Shown: positions 1 to 8,860 of the stretch, piece by piece
How the letters are laid out: each line of letters opens with the position of its first letter
How positions within the stretch are numbered: position 1 is the first letter of the stretch
Assembly (NCBI GenBank): GCA_944386455.1
Contig: CALXBC010000002.1
Coordinates: forward strand, 62,001 to 126,000
DNA from: an uncultured Clostridia bacterium
GTDB lineage: Bacteria > Bacillota > Clostridia > Oscillospirales > Ruminococcaceae
Length of the DNA: 64,000 nucleotides
Reading direction: 5' to 3'
Position numbers and translations under genes: made by a program
Notes under the pieces: model-generated
What the model was told of the DNA's origin: nothing
The model's input: only the letters and a program-made list of their open reading frames with translations
Database searches by the model: none

Positions 1-1067
1 ACAGCATGAACTGTCTGACCGAGGTGCTTGGCATGGGACTTCCCGGCAACGGTACCATTCCCGCGGTTTATTCCGAGCGTCTGCGCCTTGCCAAGGAAGC
101 GGGCATGCAGATCATGGAGCTGGTGAAAAAGGATATCAAACCGCGTGACATCATGGTAAAGGACGCGTTTCTGAATGCGCTCACCATTGATATGGCGCTG
201 GGATGCAGCACCAACAGCATGCTCCATCTGCCTGCGATCGCGCATGAATGCGGCATCACGCTGGACCTGGCGCTGGCCAACAGCATTTCGGACAAAACGC
301 CGAATCTGTGCCACCTTGCGCCGGCAGGCAATCATTATATTGAAGAGCTCAACGAGGCAGGCGGCATCCGTGCAGTGATGCATGAGATTGACAAGCTCGG
401 CCTGCTGCACACCGATTTGATGACCTGCACCGGGAAAACAGTGAAAGAAAACATTGAGGGTCAGGAAATCCGCGACACCGAGGTCATCCGTCCCGTTACC
501 AATCCATATAGCAAAACCGGCGGTATTGCGGTGCTTAAGGGAAACCTTGCGCCCGACGGATGTGTGGTCAAACGCTCTGCTGTAGCGCCTGAGATGCTGC
601 ATCACGAGGGCAAGGCACGGGTATTTGACTGCGAGGAGGATGCGCTCAATGCCATCTATGACGGAAAAATCAACCCCGGCGAGGTGGTTGTGATCCGTTA
701 TGAGGGGCCAAAGGGAGGCCCGGGAATGCGTGAAATGCTCAACCCCACTTCCGCCATTATGGGAAGCGGCCTTGGCAACTGCGTGGCGCTGATTACCGAC
801 GGACGTTTTTCAGGTGCGACCCGCGGCGCCGCAATCGGCCATGTTTCCCCTGAAGCGGCGGTCGGAGGACCGATTGCACTGGTGGAGGAAGGCGATATGA
901 TCGAGATTGACATTCCCGCCAACACCATCAACGTCAAGGTATCCGATGAAGAATTGGCAAAACGGAAGGCTGCCTGGCAGCCCAGACAACCCCGCATCAC
1001 GACAGGGTATCTGGCTCGTTATGCAAAGCAGGTGACTTCCGGCGCTTCCGGTGCAGTACTGGAATAG
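1..1067 (+). CDS. ilvD: dihydroxy-acid dehydratase, C-terminal part (5' end outside window)
   Basis: IlvD removes water from 2,3-dihydroxy-acids, the third common step of valine, isoleucine and leucine synthesis. The reading frame is open from the first bases, so the gene begins outside the window and only about 354 residues are present. The fragment opens with the family block SMNCLTE...LPGNGT. It also carries [19 protein letters not shown] near residue 170 and [20 protein letters not shown] near residue 265, both typical of IlvD/Edd enzymes, so assignment to IlvD rather than Edd rests on overall resemblance. The TAG stop is followed within 10 nt by a structured repeat and then by the terminator at 1380-1414. 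Upstream neighbours cannot be seen. Confidence 0.95.
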   Translation, partial: SMNCLTEVLGMGLPGNGTIPAVYSERLRLAKEAGMQIMELVKKDIKPRDIMVKDAFLNALTIDMALGCSTNSMLHLPAIAHECGITLDLALANSISDKTPNLCHLAPAGNHYIEELNEAGGIRAVMHEIDKLGLLHTDLMTCTGKTVKENIEGQEIRDTEVIRPVTNPYSKTGGIAVLKGNLAPDGCVVKRSAVAPEMLHHEGKARVFDCEEDALNAIYDGKINPGEVVVIRYEGPKGGPGMREMLNPTSAIMGSGLGNCVALITDGRFSGATRGAAIGHVSPEAAVGGPIALVEEGDMIEIDIPANTINVKVSDEELAKRKAAWQPRQPRITTGYLARYAKQVTSGASGAVLE

Positions 1068-1075
1068 CAACAGCT

Positions 1076-1378
1076 GAGCGTGTCGAAAAAGTCGACGACG
1101 CTCTCGAGGGACAAACACAATCACTGCAGCAAAGCCTTGTTCTGTGTTTTTCCCCCGATTCCCCTCTTTTCCATCCAAAAACGATTCGCCGAATCGTTTT
1201 TGGATAACACCTCTCCGTTCGCGGCCGTATGTCATGGCCGCGTTGCCACAGCAGCGGCAACCACATCGAGGTGCTGTGCAGAGCACACAATAGATACCTC
1301 AGTGTATTAATGCTGCAACTGGCGGCGCATGTCCGCCTGCGTGACAATTTCTCATGATTTATCGTTTTTCGACAGACT
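1076..1378 (+). repeat. structured intergenic repeat, copy A
   Basis: About 300 nt of noncoding sequence, shared with 39964-40268 and, in part, with 46280-46501 on the opposite strand. It starts with an imperfect hairpin (GAGCGTGTCGA...TCGAC.GACGCTC), followed by a conserved block beginning CTCGAGGGACAAACACAATC. A long hairpin with arms CCAAAAACGATTCG/CGAATCGTTTTTGG follows, then further hairpins. It ends with GGCGGCGCATGTCCGCC and TTTTTCGACAGACT. The ends show a short inverted match, TGTCGAAAAA. It sits between the ilvD stop and the ilvD terminator. Open frames inside it differ between copies and look spurious. Confidence 0.9.
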
Positions 1379-1379
1379 G

Positions 1380-1414
1380 AGCCGTGTGCGCCTGATGGCA
1401 CACACGGCTTTTTT
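1380..1414 (+). terminator. intrinsic terminator of ilvD
   Basis: Stem AGCCGTGTG / CACACGGCT with a loop of about 12 nt, followed by a run of T. It is separated from the ilvD stop by the inserted repeat. The remaining sequence to 1497 shows no further feature. Confidence 0.85.
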
Positions 1415-1497
1415 ACGTTAACACTGATTGCGATGCAGATATTGCTCCGATAACGATCTATCAAGAGAAATTCACAGATGTCCTTTATGAAAGGAAC

Positions 1498-2769
1498 TTA
1501 ATTGTTTTGATGACCGCCGATATCGTTCCGGTAATGGCATCCTTCAAATGAAATATTCTTCACTGCTGCGTAAGATTGATTCAGCGCGTCGGTTAGATTG
1601 TCGCCGATTGCCGTAACCCCCAACACCCGTCCGCCGGACGTGAAGTATAAATCACCTTCCCGCTTTGTTCCCGCATGATAGACGGTTGCACCTGCTGTCT
1701 GACCGCCGGCATCCAGACCTGTGATTGGCAGTCCTGTCGGATATTTTTTCGGATATCCGCCCGATGCCATGACAACACAGGCTGCTGCTCCTTTTTTCCA
1801 GCGGATATCCAGGTCAGAGAGCCGCTCTTCGTCGATGGCAAGGAAAATTTCCATCAGATCGGTGTCCAGCAGCGGCAGGACGACTTGGGTTTCGGGGTCG
1901 CCAAACCGGCAGTTGTATTCAATTACTTTCGGTCCCTTCGGCGTCAGCATCAGCCCAAAATACAGACAGCCCTTGAATGGCCGTCCCTCTTTTACCATGG
2001 CTTCCATGGTAGGCCGGAAAATTTCCTTCATACACCGTTCTGCGATCTCATCGGTATAATAAGGATTGGGCGCAATCGTTCCCATACCGCCGGTGTTGGG
2101 GCCCCGGTCATGGTCAAAAACGCGCTTGTGATCCTTGGAGGAAATCATCGGCTTCATGACCTTGGAATCCGTAAAAGCCAGCACCGAGACCTCAGGCCCT
2201 GTCAAAAACTCTTCGATCACCACATGGCTGCCGCTTTCCCCGAAAATTTTGTCTTCCATCATGGATTTGACTGCTTCTTCGGCCGCATGAAAGTCCTCGG
2301 CGATCACGACGCCTTTTCCCAGCGCCAGCCCGTCCGCCTTGATCACAGTAGGGTAGGTGTTCTGCACCCTGATATAATCGATTGCTTTCTGCGGGTCGTC
2401 AAATACCTCGTACGCTGCGGTTGGAATCCCGTATTTTTTCATAAGATTTTTGGAAAAAGCCTTGCTTCCCTCAATGATTGCCGCCGCTTTGTTCGGTCCG
2501 AAGGTCCTTATCCCGGCTTCATTCATAGCGTCTGCCATTCCCATGACCAACGGATCATCCGGCGCTACCACAACGAAGTCTATTTCATGTTTTTTTGCAT
2601 AATCAACCATTTTTTCAATATCGGTCGCTTTGATGGGGACACATTCTGCATCAGCGGAAATCCCGCCGTTTCCGGGCGCCGCGTACAGCTTAGTGACCAG
2701 GCTGCTTTCCTTGAGCTTGCGGATGATGGCGTGTTCCCGCCCGCCGCCGCCTACAACCAGTACTTTCAT
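1498..2769 (-). CDS. purD: phosphoribosylamine--glycine ligase (GARS)
   Basis: PurD uses ATP to join 5-phosphoribosylamine and glycine, the second step of de novo purine synthesis. The protein has 423 residues, normal for bacterial GARS. It opens with the dinucleotide-like motif VLVVGGGGREHAI. A central ATP-grasp domain follows (KADGLALGKGVVIA near residue 145, then GGMGTIAPNPY and YNCRFGDPETQ with metal-binding acidic residues). It is the last gene of the purine operon, about 100 nt after the AICAR formyltransferase gene. That gap holds a 12-bp perfect hairpin. The start ATG at 2769 is preceded by a GGAAGGAAAT-type ribosome binding site. Confidence 0.97.
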   Translation of the reverse strand: MKVLVVGGGGREHAIIRKLKESSLVTKLYAAPGNGGISADAECVPIKATDIEKMVDYAKKHEIDFVVVAPDDPLVMGMADAMNEAGIRTFGPNKAAAIIEGSKAFSKNLMKKYGIPTAAYEVFDDPQKAIDYIRVQNTYPTVIKADGLALGKGVVIAEDFHAAEEAVKSMMEDKIFGESGSHVVIEEFLTGPEVSVLAFTDSKVMKPMISSKDHKRVFDHDRGPNTGGMGTIAPNPYYTDEIAERCMKEIFRPTMEAMVKEGRPFKGCLYFGLMLTPKGPKVIEYNCRFGDPETQVVLPLLDTDLMEIFLAIDEERLSDLDIRWKKGAAACVVMASGGYPKKYPTGLPITGLDAGGQTAGATVYHAGTKREGDLYFTSGGRVLGVTAIGDNLTDALNQSYAAVKNISFEGCHYRNDIGGHQNN

Positions 2770-2822
2770 GATTCATTTCCTTCCTGTCTGTATCATCGTA
2801 AAAATATCTGCGTTTTACGGAA

Positions 2823-2854
2823 ACTCTTCCTGTCCGCCGTCAGACAGGAAGAGT
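2823..2854. other. intercistronic hairpin between purD and the AICAR formyltransferase gene
   Basis: Perfect 12-bp inverted repeat ACTCTTCCTGTC / GACAGGAAGAGT with an 8-nt loop. No T tract follows on either strand, so a role in transcript processing or stability, or partial termination, is more likely than full termination. The role is inferred. Confidence 0.6.
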
Positions 2855-2868
2855 AGTTCACATGTGGA

Positions 2869-4056
2869 TTAATGGTGGAATAACCGGATACCTGTAAAGG
2901 CCATAGCAATTCCGTATTTGTTGCAGGTCTCGATCACGTTGTCATCGCGGATTGAGCCGCCGGGCTGTGCGATGTAGCGCACACCGCTGCGGTTGGCGCG
3001 CTCAATGTTGTCGCCAAAGGGGAAGAAAGCATCCGAGCCCAGCGAAACATCGGTCAGCGTGTCAAGCCAGACGCGCTTCTCTTCTCTGGTCAGCGGCTCC
3101 GGCTTTTGGGTGAAAAAGTTTTCCCAGATTCCGTCCGCCAGGACATCCATATAGTCATCGGAGATATAAACGTCAATGGTGTTGTCGCGGTCAGGGCGGC
3201 GAATGTCTTTTTGAAAGGGAAGATTCAAAACCTTCGGATGCTGGCGCAGGAACCAGATGTCGGCCTTGTTTCCGGCGAGACGGGTACAGTGGATTCGGGA
3301 CTGCTGTCCGGCCCCAACGCCGATGGTTTGTCCGTCCTTGGCATAGCATACCGAGTTTGATTGGGTGTATTTCAGCGTGATCAGTGCAAGGATCAAATCC
3401 TGTTTGGCGCTTTCGGGAAGCTCTTTATTGTCGGTCACCAGGTTCTGAAGCATCTCAGCGTCAATCTTTAAATCGTTTCTGCCCTGCTCAAAGGTGACGC
3501 CATAAATGTTGCGGCGCTCGATCGGAGCGGGCGAGTAGCTCTCGTCAATTTGGATGATGGTATAGCCGCCCTTCCGTTTGCTTTTTAAAATTTCGAGCGC
3601 ACGGTCGGAATAGCCCGGCGCGATGATACCGTCTGAAACTTCCCGTGCAATCAGCGTGGCTGTCTCCTCGTCGCACTCGTCTGACAGGGCGATAAAATCT
3701 CCATAAGAAGACATCCGGTCCGCTCCGCGGGCCTTGGTATAGGCCATTGCCAGCGGGGAGAGCTTCAGATCATCCACAAAGCAGATCTTTTTCTGTACCT
3801 CGGTCATCGGGGTGCCCACTGCAGCGCCGGCCGGGCTGACATGCTTGAAGGAAGCAGCGGACGGGAGCCCGGTCGCCTGCTTCAACTCCTTAACCAGCTG
3901 CCAGCTGTTAAACGCATCCATAAAATTGATATACCCGGGGCGGCCGTTGAGAACCTCGATCGGAAGTTCGCTGCCATCGCCCATAAAAATTCTGGACGGC
4001 TTTTGATTCGGATTGCAGCCGTATTTCAGTTCCAGTTCTTTCATGTTGTTCGCCAT
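2869..4056 (-). CDS. stand-alone AICAR formyltransferase (PurH C-terminal domain type)
   Basis: Transfers a formyl group from 10-formyl-tetrahydrofolate to AICAR to give FAICAR, the penultimate step of IMP synthesis. In most bacteria this domain is the C-terminal half of PurH. Here the 395-residue protein holds the formyltransferase only and has no cyclohydrolase domain at the N-terminus. Motifs SFKHVSPAGAAVG (residues about 67-79, with the catalytic Lys-His pair), ARGADRMSSYGDF, EVSDGIIAPGY, YTQSNSVCYAKDGQ, GAGQQSRIHCTRLAG and C-terminal LFHH are, from memory, closer to human ATIC than to E. coli PurH. The separate cyclohydrolase is supplied by the gene just upstream in the operon. Translation could start at Met1 or Met5. 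Confidence 0.93.
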   Translation of the reverse strand: MANNMKELELKYGCNPNQKPSRIFMGDGSELPIEVLNGRPGYINFMDAFNSWQLVKELKQATGLPSAASFKHVSPAGAAVGTPMTEVQKKICFVDDLKLSPLAMAYTKARGADRMSSYGDFIALSDECDEETATLIAREVSDGIIAPGYSDRALEILKSKRKGGYTIIQIDESYSPAPIERRNIYGVTFEQGRNDLKIDAEMLQNLVTDNKELPESAKQDLILALITLKYTQSNSVCYAKDGQTIGVGAGQQSRIHCTRLAGNKADIWFLRQHPKVLNLPFQKDIRRPDRDNTIDVYISDDYMDVLADGIWENFFTQKPEPLTREEKRVWLDTLTDVSLGSDAFFPFGDNIERANRSGVRYIAQPGGSIRDDNVIETCNKYGIAMAFTGIRLFHH

Positions 4057-4091
4057 AATACCTGTTCGGTACTGTTCCTTTCTTTTTGATT

Positions 4092-4787
4092 TTACTGATT
4101 TTTATTGACGATACGGGATTCGGTTTTCCCTGTTTTGAGATCAATAAAACGGGTAAACAGCGAAACCTTGTTGTCGCCGTTCAGATTTTTCCAAACCAGG
4201 TCGGTAAAGGAATCGATATCCCCTTCGATTTTGACGGCGGTCGGTTCTCCCTCATAAGAAGGAATCGGGTTTCCGTCACAGCGATAGGTATGAATAAAAT
4301 GCCCTTCACCTGCCAGCGGTTCCTTGTAATCAAAGAAATAACGCCGTGTGGAGGATGGATTGCCGCCTGCACTTTTCAGGATGGACAGTGTGTAGTTACC
4401 GCCGTATACGATTCCGGAAATACGGGGGGTATAGTTCGGCGCATCCGGTTCAAAGGTACGGGTCTGCAGAGCGCTTTCAAAGCTGTCCCCCTTGGCGAGA
4501 AACGCATAGATCGTATCGGTCTGGTCTCCGTTGGTGACAATGGTGATGCCGTTGCATACCCGCACCGGCGCATAAATGATCAGAGAAGGATCCGCCAGCT
4601 TTGCCGGGTCAAACGCCTCGGTGCGGATGCCATCCCCTTCTTCCACAAAAATGCGGTTGCGGCTGTTTTCGCTTCTTCCCATGATAAAGTAGGCAATCAC
4701 GGCACTGCCGCCGTCAGCGCTCCGCCCGATCACGATTCCGCGGCCGGGATAGGTGTTTTCACTCAAAATTTTTGCCAAATCCGCCAT
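4092..4787 (-). CDS. IMP cyclohydrolase, PurO-like
   Basis: Closes the ring of FAICAR to make IMP, the last step of the pathway. The 231-residue protein is unrelated to the PurH N-terminal domain and matches the IMP_cyclohyd family first known from archaeal PurO. Supporting segments are YPGRGIVIGRS near residue 12, YFIMGRSENSRNR near residue 32, an acidic central block and YTPRISGIV near residue 117. It lies directly upstream of the stand-alone AICAR formyltransferase, and the two together replace bifunctional PurH. A clear AAAGGAGCG ribosome binding site precedes the ATG at 4787. The assignment combines remembered family motifs with operon context. Confidence 0.88.
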   Translation of the reverse strand: MADLAKILSENTYPGRGIVIGRSADGGSAVIAYFIMGRSENSRNRIFVEEGDGIRTEAFDPAKLADPSLIIYAPVRVCNGITIVTNGDQTDTIYAFLAKGDSFESALQTRTFEPDAPNYTPRISGIVYGGNYTLSILKSAGGNPSSTRRYFFDYKEPLAGEGHFIHTYRCDGNPIPSYEGEPTAVKIEGDIDSFTDLVWKNLNGDNKVSLFTRFIDLKTGKTESRIVNKNQ

Positions 4788-4801
4788 AAGACACGCTCCT
4801 T

Positions 4802-5428
4802 TTATACTGTAATATGAACTTTGTTTCCTGATACGGTGATTTTTCCGTTGCAGAACAGATCAATGGCTTTGGGAAGAATTTCCCATTCTGCCTGCTCCAT
4901 GACACGCCGCTGCAATGTCTCCGGCGTGTCGCTTTCTTCCACTGCTACGGGCTTCTGCAAAATAATGGCGCCGGCATCGGCTTCCTCGTTGACAAAGTGA
5001 ACGGTTGCTCCCGTCACCCTGACGCCGTATCCGAGCGCTGCCTCGTGAACCCGCAGTCCATAATAACCCGGACCGCAGAAGCTGGGGATCAGTGAAGGAT
5101 GAATATTGATCATCCGATAAGCATAGGCGTCAGTTACTTTTTTTCCCAGAATGGAGAGATATCCTGCCAGCACGACCAGATCTGCCTGATATTGCTCCAG
5201 CGCCGCCAAAACCGCATGGTCGAATGCATCTGCATCAGATATTGCCTTGCGGCTCACGACCGTGGACGGGATCCCGTACTTTTCTGCCCGTTTCAGAGCG
5301 TAGGCGTCAGGATTGCTGGCGATCACGCCTGCCAGTCTGGCATTGGTGATGCTCCCGTTTTCCACTGCGTCAATGATGGCCTGTAAATTGGTGCCGCCGC
5401 CGGACACCATAATTACGACATTCAGCAT
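4802..5428 (-). CDS. purN: phosphoribosylglycinamide formyltransferase
   Basis: PurN formylates GAR using 10-formyl-tetrahydrofolate, the third step of purine synthesis. At 208 residues it has the usual length. Visible motifs are [16 protein letters not shown] at the N-terminus, the catalytic [13 protein letters not shown] segment near residue 107 (Asn and His), and [19 protein letters not shown] near residue 139. The start overlaps the 3' end of purM by 7 nt, which suggests translational coupling. PurO-like cyclohydrolase follows 14 nt downstream. Confidence 0.96.
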   Translation of the reverse strand: MLNVVIMVSGGGTNLQAIIDAVENGSITNARLAGVIASNPDAYALKRAEKYGIPSTVVSRKAISDADAFDHAVLAALEQYQADLVVLAGYLSILGKKVTDAYAYRMINIHPSLIPSFCGPGYYGLRVHEAALGYGVRVTGATVHFVNEEADAGAIILQKPVAVEESDTPETLQRRVMEQAEWEILPKAIDLFCNGKITVSGNKVHITV

Positions 5429-6456
5429 ATTTCCACACCTTTTTCGCCATTTGTCAGTTCGCCCATCACATAGGCGTCTACGCCGTTTTCATGCAGAACG
5501 GCAACCGCCTTGTCCGCATCCTCCTTGTTGACACAGACGCACATGCCGACTCCCATATTGAAGGTGTTGAACATATCCCGCTCCGGAATATTGCCTTCCC
5601 GCGCAATGATGTCAAAGATCGGCAGGACACGGACCGACTTGCGCTCGATTTTGGCGCAGATTCCGTCGGGCAATGAGCGCGGGATATTTTCGTAAAACCC
5701 GCCGCCGGTGATGTGAGAAATAGACTTCACGTTTACTGCTTTCAGCAAATTCAAAACAGGCTTGACATAAATTTTGGTCGGAGTCAGCAGCGTCTCGCCC
5801 AGCGGCTTATCCAGCTCATCATATTTTTTGTGCAGGTCGGCATGCTCTACGTCAAACACCTTGCGCACCAGAGAAAACCCGTTGGAGTGCACCCCGCTGG
5901 AAGGAAGCGCGATCAGCATATCTCCCGCCTTTTGCAAAGTGGGGTCGAGGATCTTGCTTTTATCCACAATGCCCACGCTGAAGCCCGCGAGGTCGTATTC
6001 TTCAGGCGGATAAAAGCCGGGCATCTCGGCGGTTTCGCCGCCGATCAGAGCAGAACCGGATTGGAGACAGCCCTCGGCAACACCGGACACAATGGTTGCT
6101 ACCTTCTCCGGCACGTTTTTGCCCACTGCCACATAATCGAGGAAAAACAGCGGCTGCGCGCCGCAGCAGATCACATCGTTGACGCACATCGCCACGCAGT
6201 CGATACCGACAGTGTCATGCTTGTCCAATAAAAATGCCAGCTTGAGCTTGGTGCCCACACCGTCGGTACCGGATACCAGCACCGGTTCTTTCATATCAGC
6301 AAGATCAGGGGCAAACAATCCCCCGAATCCGCCCAGCCCGGAGAGCACACCGGGCGTCATTGTTTTTGCAACATGGCTTTTCATCAGTTCTACCGCTTTA
6401 TAACCGGCGGTAACGTCAACCCCGGCCGCTTTGTAGCTGTCGCTGAAGCTTTTCAT
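5422..6456 (-). CDS. purM: phosphoribosylformylglycinamidine cyclo-ligase (AIR synthetase)
   Basis: PurM closes the imidazole ring of FGAM with ATP to give AIR. The protein has 344 residues, the normal size. It shows [14 protein letters not shown] at the N-terminus, [16 protein letters not shown] near residue 62, [23 protein letters not shown] near residue 85, [13 protein letters not shown] near residue 138 and [13 protein letters not shown] near residue 249. The 3' end overlaps the purN start. Purine steps encoded by purC, purB, purL and purK are not in this window. Confidence 0.97.
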   Translation of the reverse strand: MKSFSDSYKAAGVDVTAGYKAVELMKSHVAKTMTPGVLSGLGGFGGLFAPDLADMKEPVLVSGTDGVGTKLKLAFLLDKHDTVGIDCVAMCVNDVICCGAQPLFFLDYVAVGKNVPEKVATIVSGVAEGCLQSGSALIGGETAEMPGFYPPEEYDLAGFSVGIVDKSKILDPTLQKAGDMLIALPSSGVHSNGFSLVRKVFDVEHADLHKKYDELDKPLGETLLTPTKIYVKPVLNLLKAVNVKSISHITGGGFYENIPRSLPDGICAKIERKSVRVLPIFDIIAREGNIPERDMFNTFNMGVGMCVCVNKEDADKAVAVLHENGVDAYVMGELTNGEKGVEIC

Positions 6457-6541
6457 AAATCAGGCTCATCCTTTCTGTATGGTCTGTCTGATCTGACAGT
6501 CCGCAGTGTCCGTTTTTTACATTCATGTTGGCTGGAGAGGT

Positions 6542-7951
6542 TTATTCTTTGCCCGTCCAGCAGTAGGTACAGATTTTGCAGGGATCAATTCCTATGGCAT
6601 CCAGCATTTCCGGCAGCGTTTGATAACGAAGTGATGTAAAGTTGAGCTTTTTGCAGATCATATCGGTCATTTTTTTATGCCGTTCAGACCGGCAGTCGCT
6701 GTATTCGTCCAGTATTTCCTGGGAAACGTCCTCTGTTCCTTCCAGTTCTGCAATGATGCGGCGGGTAATCAGGTCCATTTCGCTGGTGGAACGGGAAAAG
6801 TTCAGATATTTGCAGCCGTACATGATCGGCGGACATGCCGGACGGATATGAACTTCTTTTGCACCGCTGCGGTACAGAAATTCCACCGTTTCCCGCATCT
6901 GGGTACCGCGGACAATAGAGTCGTCAATAAACAGCAGCCGTTTGCCGCGGATCAGGGCGTCCACCGGGATCAGCTTCATATGCGCCACCAGGTTTCGCAT
7001 GGACTGGTTTTGCGGCATAAAGCTGCGGGGCCAGGTTGGGGTGTATTTGATAAAGGGGCGCGCAAAGGGATATCCTGACTGGTTGGCATAGCCAATCGCA
7101 TGAGCAGTGCCGGAATCGGGAACGCCGGCGACATAATCGACTTCGACGTCATCGTCTTTGGCAAGAAGCCTTCCGCATTCATACCGCATTTTTTCTACGT
7201 TGACGCCCTCATAGGAGGAGGTGGGATAACCGTAATATGTCCAGAGAAACGCGCAGATTTTCATTTCATTCTGCGGTGGTTTTTTGACGGTAACGCTGTC
7301 CGGGGTCATAAAAACAATTTCTCCCGGACCCAATTCCCGCTCCTCTGAATAACCCAGGTTGAGATAGGCAAATGATTCAAACGAAGCACAGCGTGCCCCA
7401 TCCTTTTTGCCGAGCACCAGCGGAGTACGGCCCATTTTGTCCCGCGCCGCATAAATTCCGTCCGGCGTAAGAATCAGCATGGTCATGGAACCGTCGATCA
7501 TTTCCTGTGCATAGGAGATCCCCTCTGTAATGGAGTTTTTCTGGTTGATCAGAGAGGCCACCAGTTCGGTGGCATTAATCCGCCCGCCGCTCATCTCCAA
7601 AAAATGAGAGCTGCCGCACTTGAATGCGCGTTCCACCAGTTCGGTTTCGTTGTTGATCCGCCCCACGGTCGTGATGGCGTAGTTGCCCAGATGGGAACGC
7701 ACAATCAGCGGCTGCGGCTCACTGTCGCTGATGCAGCCGATCCCCGCAAAACCCTTCATTTCATTGACGTCCCGTTCAAACTTGGTTCTGAACGGGGAAT
7801 TTTCAATATTGTGAATCGCCCGCTCAAATCCATCCGCGTTGTAGACTGCCATACCGCCGCGGCGGGTGCCGAGGTGAGAATGATAATCCGTTCCGAAAAA
7901 CAGGTCTGTCACACAGTCATTTTTTGATACAACTCCAAAGATACCGCCCAA
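6542..7951 (-). CDS. purF: amidophosphoribosyltransferase-like protein lacking the N-terminal catalytic Cys
   Basis: PurF normally transfers glutamine nitrogen to PRPP, the committed step of purine synthesis. The phosphoribosyltransferase half is intact: LLFIDDSIVRGTQMRET near residue 338 is the PRPP-binding loop, and the C-terminus DPCKICTYCWTGKE resembles the Cys ligands of iron-sulfur PurF. The start is TTG at 7951, seven bases after an AGAGGAG site, and the protein begins Met-Gly-Gly-Ile-Phe-Gly. Active class II glutamine amidotransferases have Cys where the first Gly is. The usual glutamine-binding segments also look altered (GRINN instead of NGNL-like). Glutaminase activity is therefore doubtful. 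The protein may use ammonia, be a paralogue with another role, or work with a separate amidotransferase. Confidence 0.88.
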   Translation of the reverse strand: MGGIFGVVSKNDCVTDLFFGTDYHSHLGTRRGGMAVYNADGFERAIHNIENSPFRTKFERDVNEMKGFAGIGCISDSEPQPLIVRSHLGNYAITTVGRINNETELVERAFKCGSSHFLEMSGGRINATELVASLINQKNSITEGISYAQEMIDGSMTMLILTPDGIYAARDKMGRTPLVLGKKDGARCASFESFAYLNLGYSEERELGPGEIVFMTPDSVTVKKPPQNEMKICAFLWTYYGYPTSSYEGVNVEKMRYECGRLLAKDDDVEVDYVAGVPDSGTAHAIGYANQSGYPFARPFIKYTPTWPRSFMPQNQSMRNLVAHMKLIPVDALIRGKRLLFIDDSIVRGTQMRETVEFLYRSGAKEVHIRPACPPIMYGCKYLNFSRSTSEMDLITRRIIAELEGTEDVSQEILDEYSDCRSERHKKMTDMICKKLNFTSLRYQTLPEMLDAIGIDPCKICTYCWTGKE

Positions 7952-8032
7952 AATAACACTCCTCTTTCTATGAAAAACAGAATGGTTCCGGCGCTGCCAA
8001 AACCATCAGCAACAAGTCCGTTAGCCGCCCAA

Positions 8033-8536
8033 TCAGACAGCGGCTGCTTCAGACTGAATCGACTCGTCCTTTTTTAAGACTTCTTCTGTCATTTCTTTCT
8101 TCATGTCTGCCAGCTTGTCCGCGGTCTTTTCATCCGACAAAGAGAGAATCTGTGCCGCCAGATAAGCAGCGTTTTCGGCGCCGTCGATCGCAACGGTTGC
8201 AACGGGGATTCCCTTGGGCATCTGCACCGTCGCCAGCAGCGCGTCCAGACCGTCCAGCGTGGAGGATTTGATCGGGATACCAATGACCGGCAGCGTGGTG
8301 TGCGCTGCAAGAACGCCCGCGAGATGCGCTGCCTTTCCCGCCGCTGCAATAATGACACCAAAGCCGTTGTCACGCGCTTTGGCTGCAAAGCCGCATGCCT
8401 GCTCGGGAGTGCGGTGCGCGCTGTAGACATGAGTTTCCACCGGGATACCGAACTCTTTTAACACCTTGATTGCCTTTTTTACAACCGGGAAGTCGCTGTC
8501 GCTTCCCATGATGACTGCCGCCTTTTTGACTGCCAT
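8033..8536 (-). CDS. purE: 5-(carboxyamino)imidazole ribonucleotide mutase
   Basis: PurE shifts the carboxyl group on the AIR imidazole to make CAIR. The protein has 167 residues from the ATG at 8536. The frame is open further upstream to 8608, but that part runs into the leader terminator. The chosen ATG has an AAAGGATGAAG ribosome binding site and gives the normal start [16 protein letters not shown]. Motifs are GSDSDFP near residue 10, [10 protein letters not shown] near residue 38 and [17 protein letters not shown] near residue 67. It is the first gene of the operon. No purK is adjacent, so class I or class II cannot be decided. Confidence 0.95.
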   Translation of the reverse strand: MAVKKAAVIMGSDSDFPVVKKAIKVLKEFGIPVETHVYSAHRTPEQACGFAAKARDNGFGVIIAAAGKAAHLAGVLAAHTTLPVIGIPIKSSTLDGLDALLATVQMPKGIPVATVAIDGAENAAYLAAQILSLSDEKTADKLADMKKEMTEEVLKKDESIQSEAAAV

Positions 8537-8606
8537 TTGCACTTCATCCTTTCTTTGTTCGGACGCGGCCGTGCATAAAAGCCGTCTTTTCGCTGAGGGC
8601 GCGTCC

Positions 8607-8640
8607 AAAAAATAAAAAGAAGCCGCGGAAAGCCGCAGCT
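8607..8640 (-). terminator. leader terminator (attenuator candidate) before purE
   Basis: On the minus strand, an 8-bp GC-rich stem (8621-8640, arms AGCTGCGG / CCGCGGCT with one G-U pair and loop CTTT) is followed by TTCTTTTTATTTTTT. It sits between the operon promoter and the purE start, where readthrough would have to be regulated. A second inverted repeat (GGACGCG / CGCGTCC, about 8559-8605) lies between it and the start codon. Confidence 0.75.
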
Positions 8641-8715
8641 CATATGGGTATAACTATTGCGTCAGAAAAAAGGGAGAAAAATATTTTTTGCCGTTTTTTT
8701 CTGACAATTTTTCAT

Positions 8716-8853
8716 TTTGGCTGGGGACCAGCGGTTCGAGCGACCAAATTCGTCCGAACAGTGCTTCCATATGGACAGGGGTACCCGCCTTTTTGCTTTT
8801 TCTGCGGCCGGGCATCTGCTTCATCAAAAAGCCCCCTTTCCCAAACAGCCTGA
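8716..8853 (-). ncRNA. structured leader RNA of the purine operon, class not identified
   Basis: Starting a few bases after the -10 element, the minus-strand RNA can close on itself: GGCUG + GGGA near the 5' end pair with UCCC + CAGCC near 8716-8729. Inside are a hairpin GUUCG-GAC...GUC-GCU-CGAAC (about 8733-8760), small self-complementary blocks (UCCAUAUGGA, GGGUACCC) and GCUU...AAGC. The position and the following terminator suggest a riboswitch-like attenuator. A closing stem with a large internal bubble would also fit a processed 6S-like RNA. It does not match the purine-riboswitch core that I know. The structure was folded by hand. Confidence 0.45.
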
Positions 8854-8860
8854 TAATACT

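Noticed and set aside
1080..1310. Open frame inside repeat A coding for a Cys/Phe-rich peptide, with similar frames in repeats B (for example 39869-40123) and C (46348-46590).
   Set aside because: The frames are not kept in the same phase between copies, while the hairpins are conserved by paired changes. They are side effects of the repeat sequence.
1675..2856. Open frame of nearly 400 codons opposite purD.
   Set aside because: Antisense shadow of purD with no family resemblance.
8716..8853. Purine (guanine/adenine) riboswitch before purE.
   Set aside because: The conserved three-way-junction core and its kissing loops could not be found. The leader is reported as an unclassified structure.
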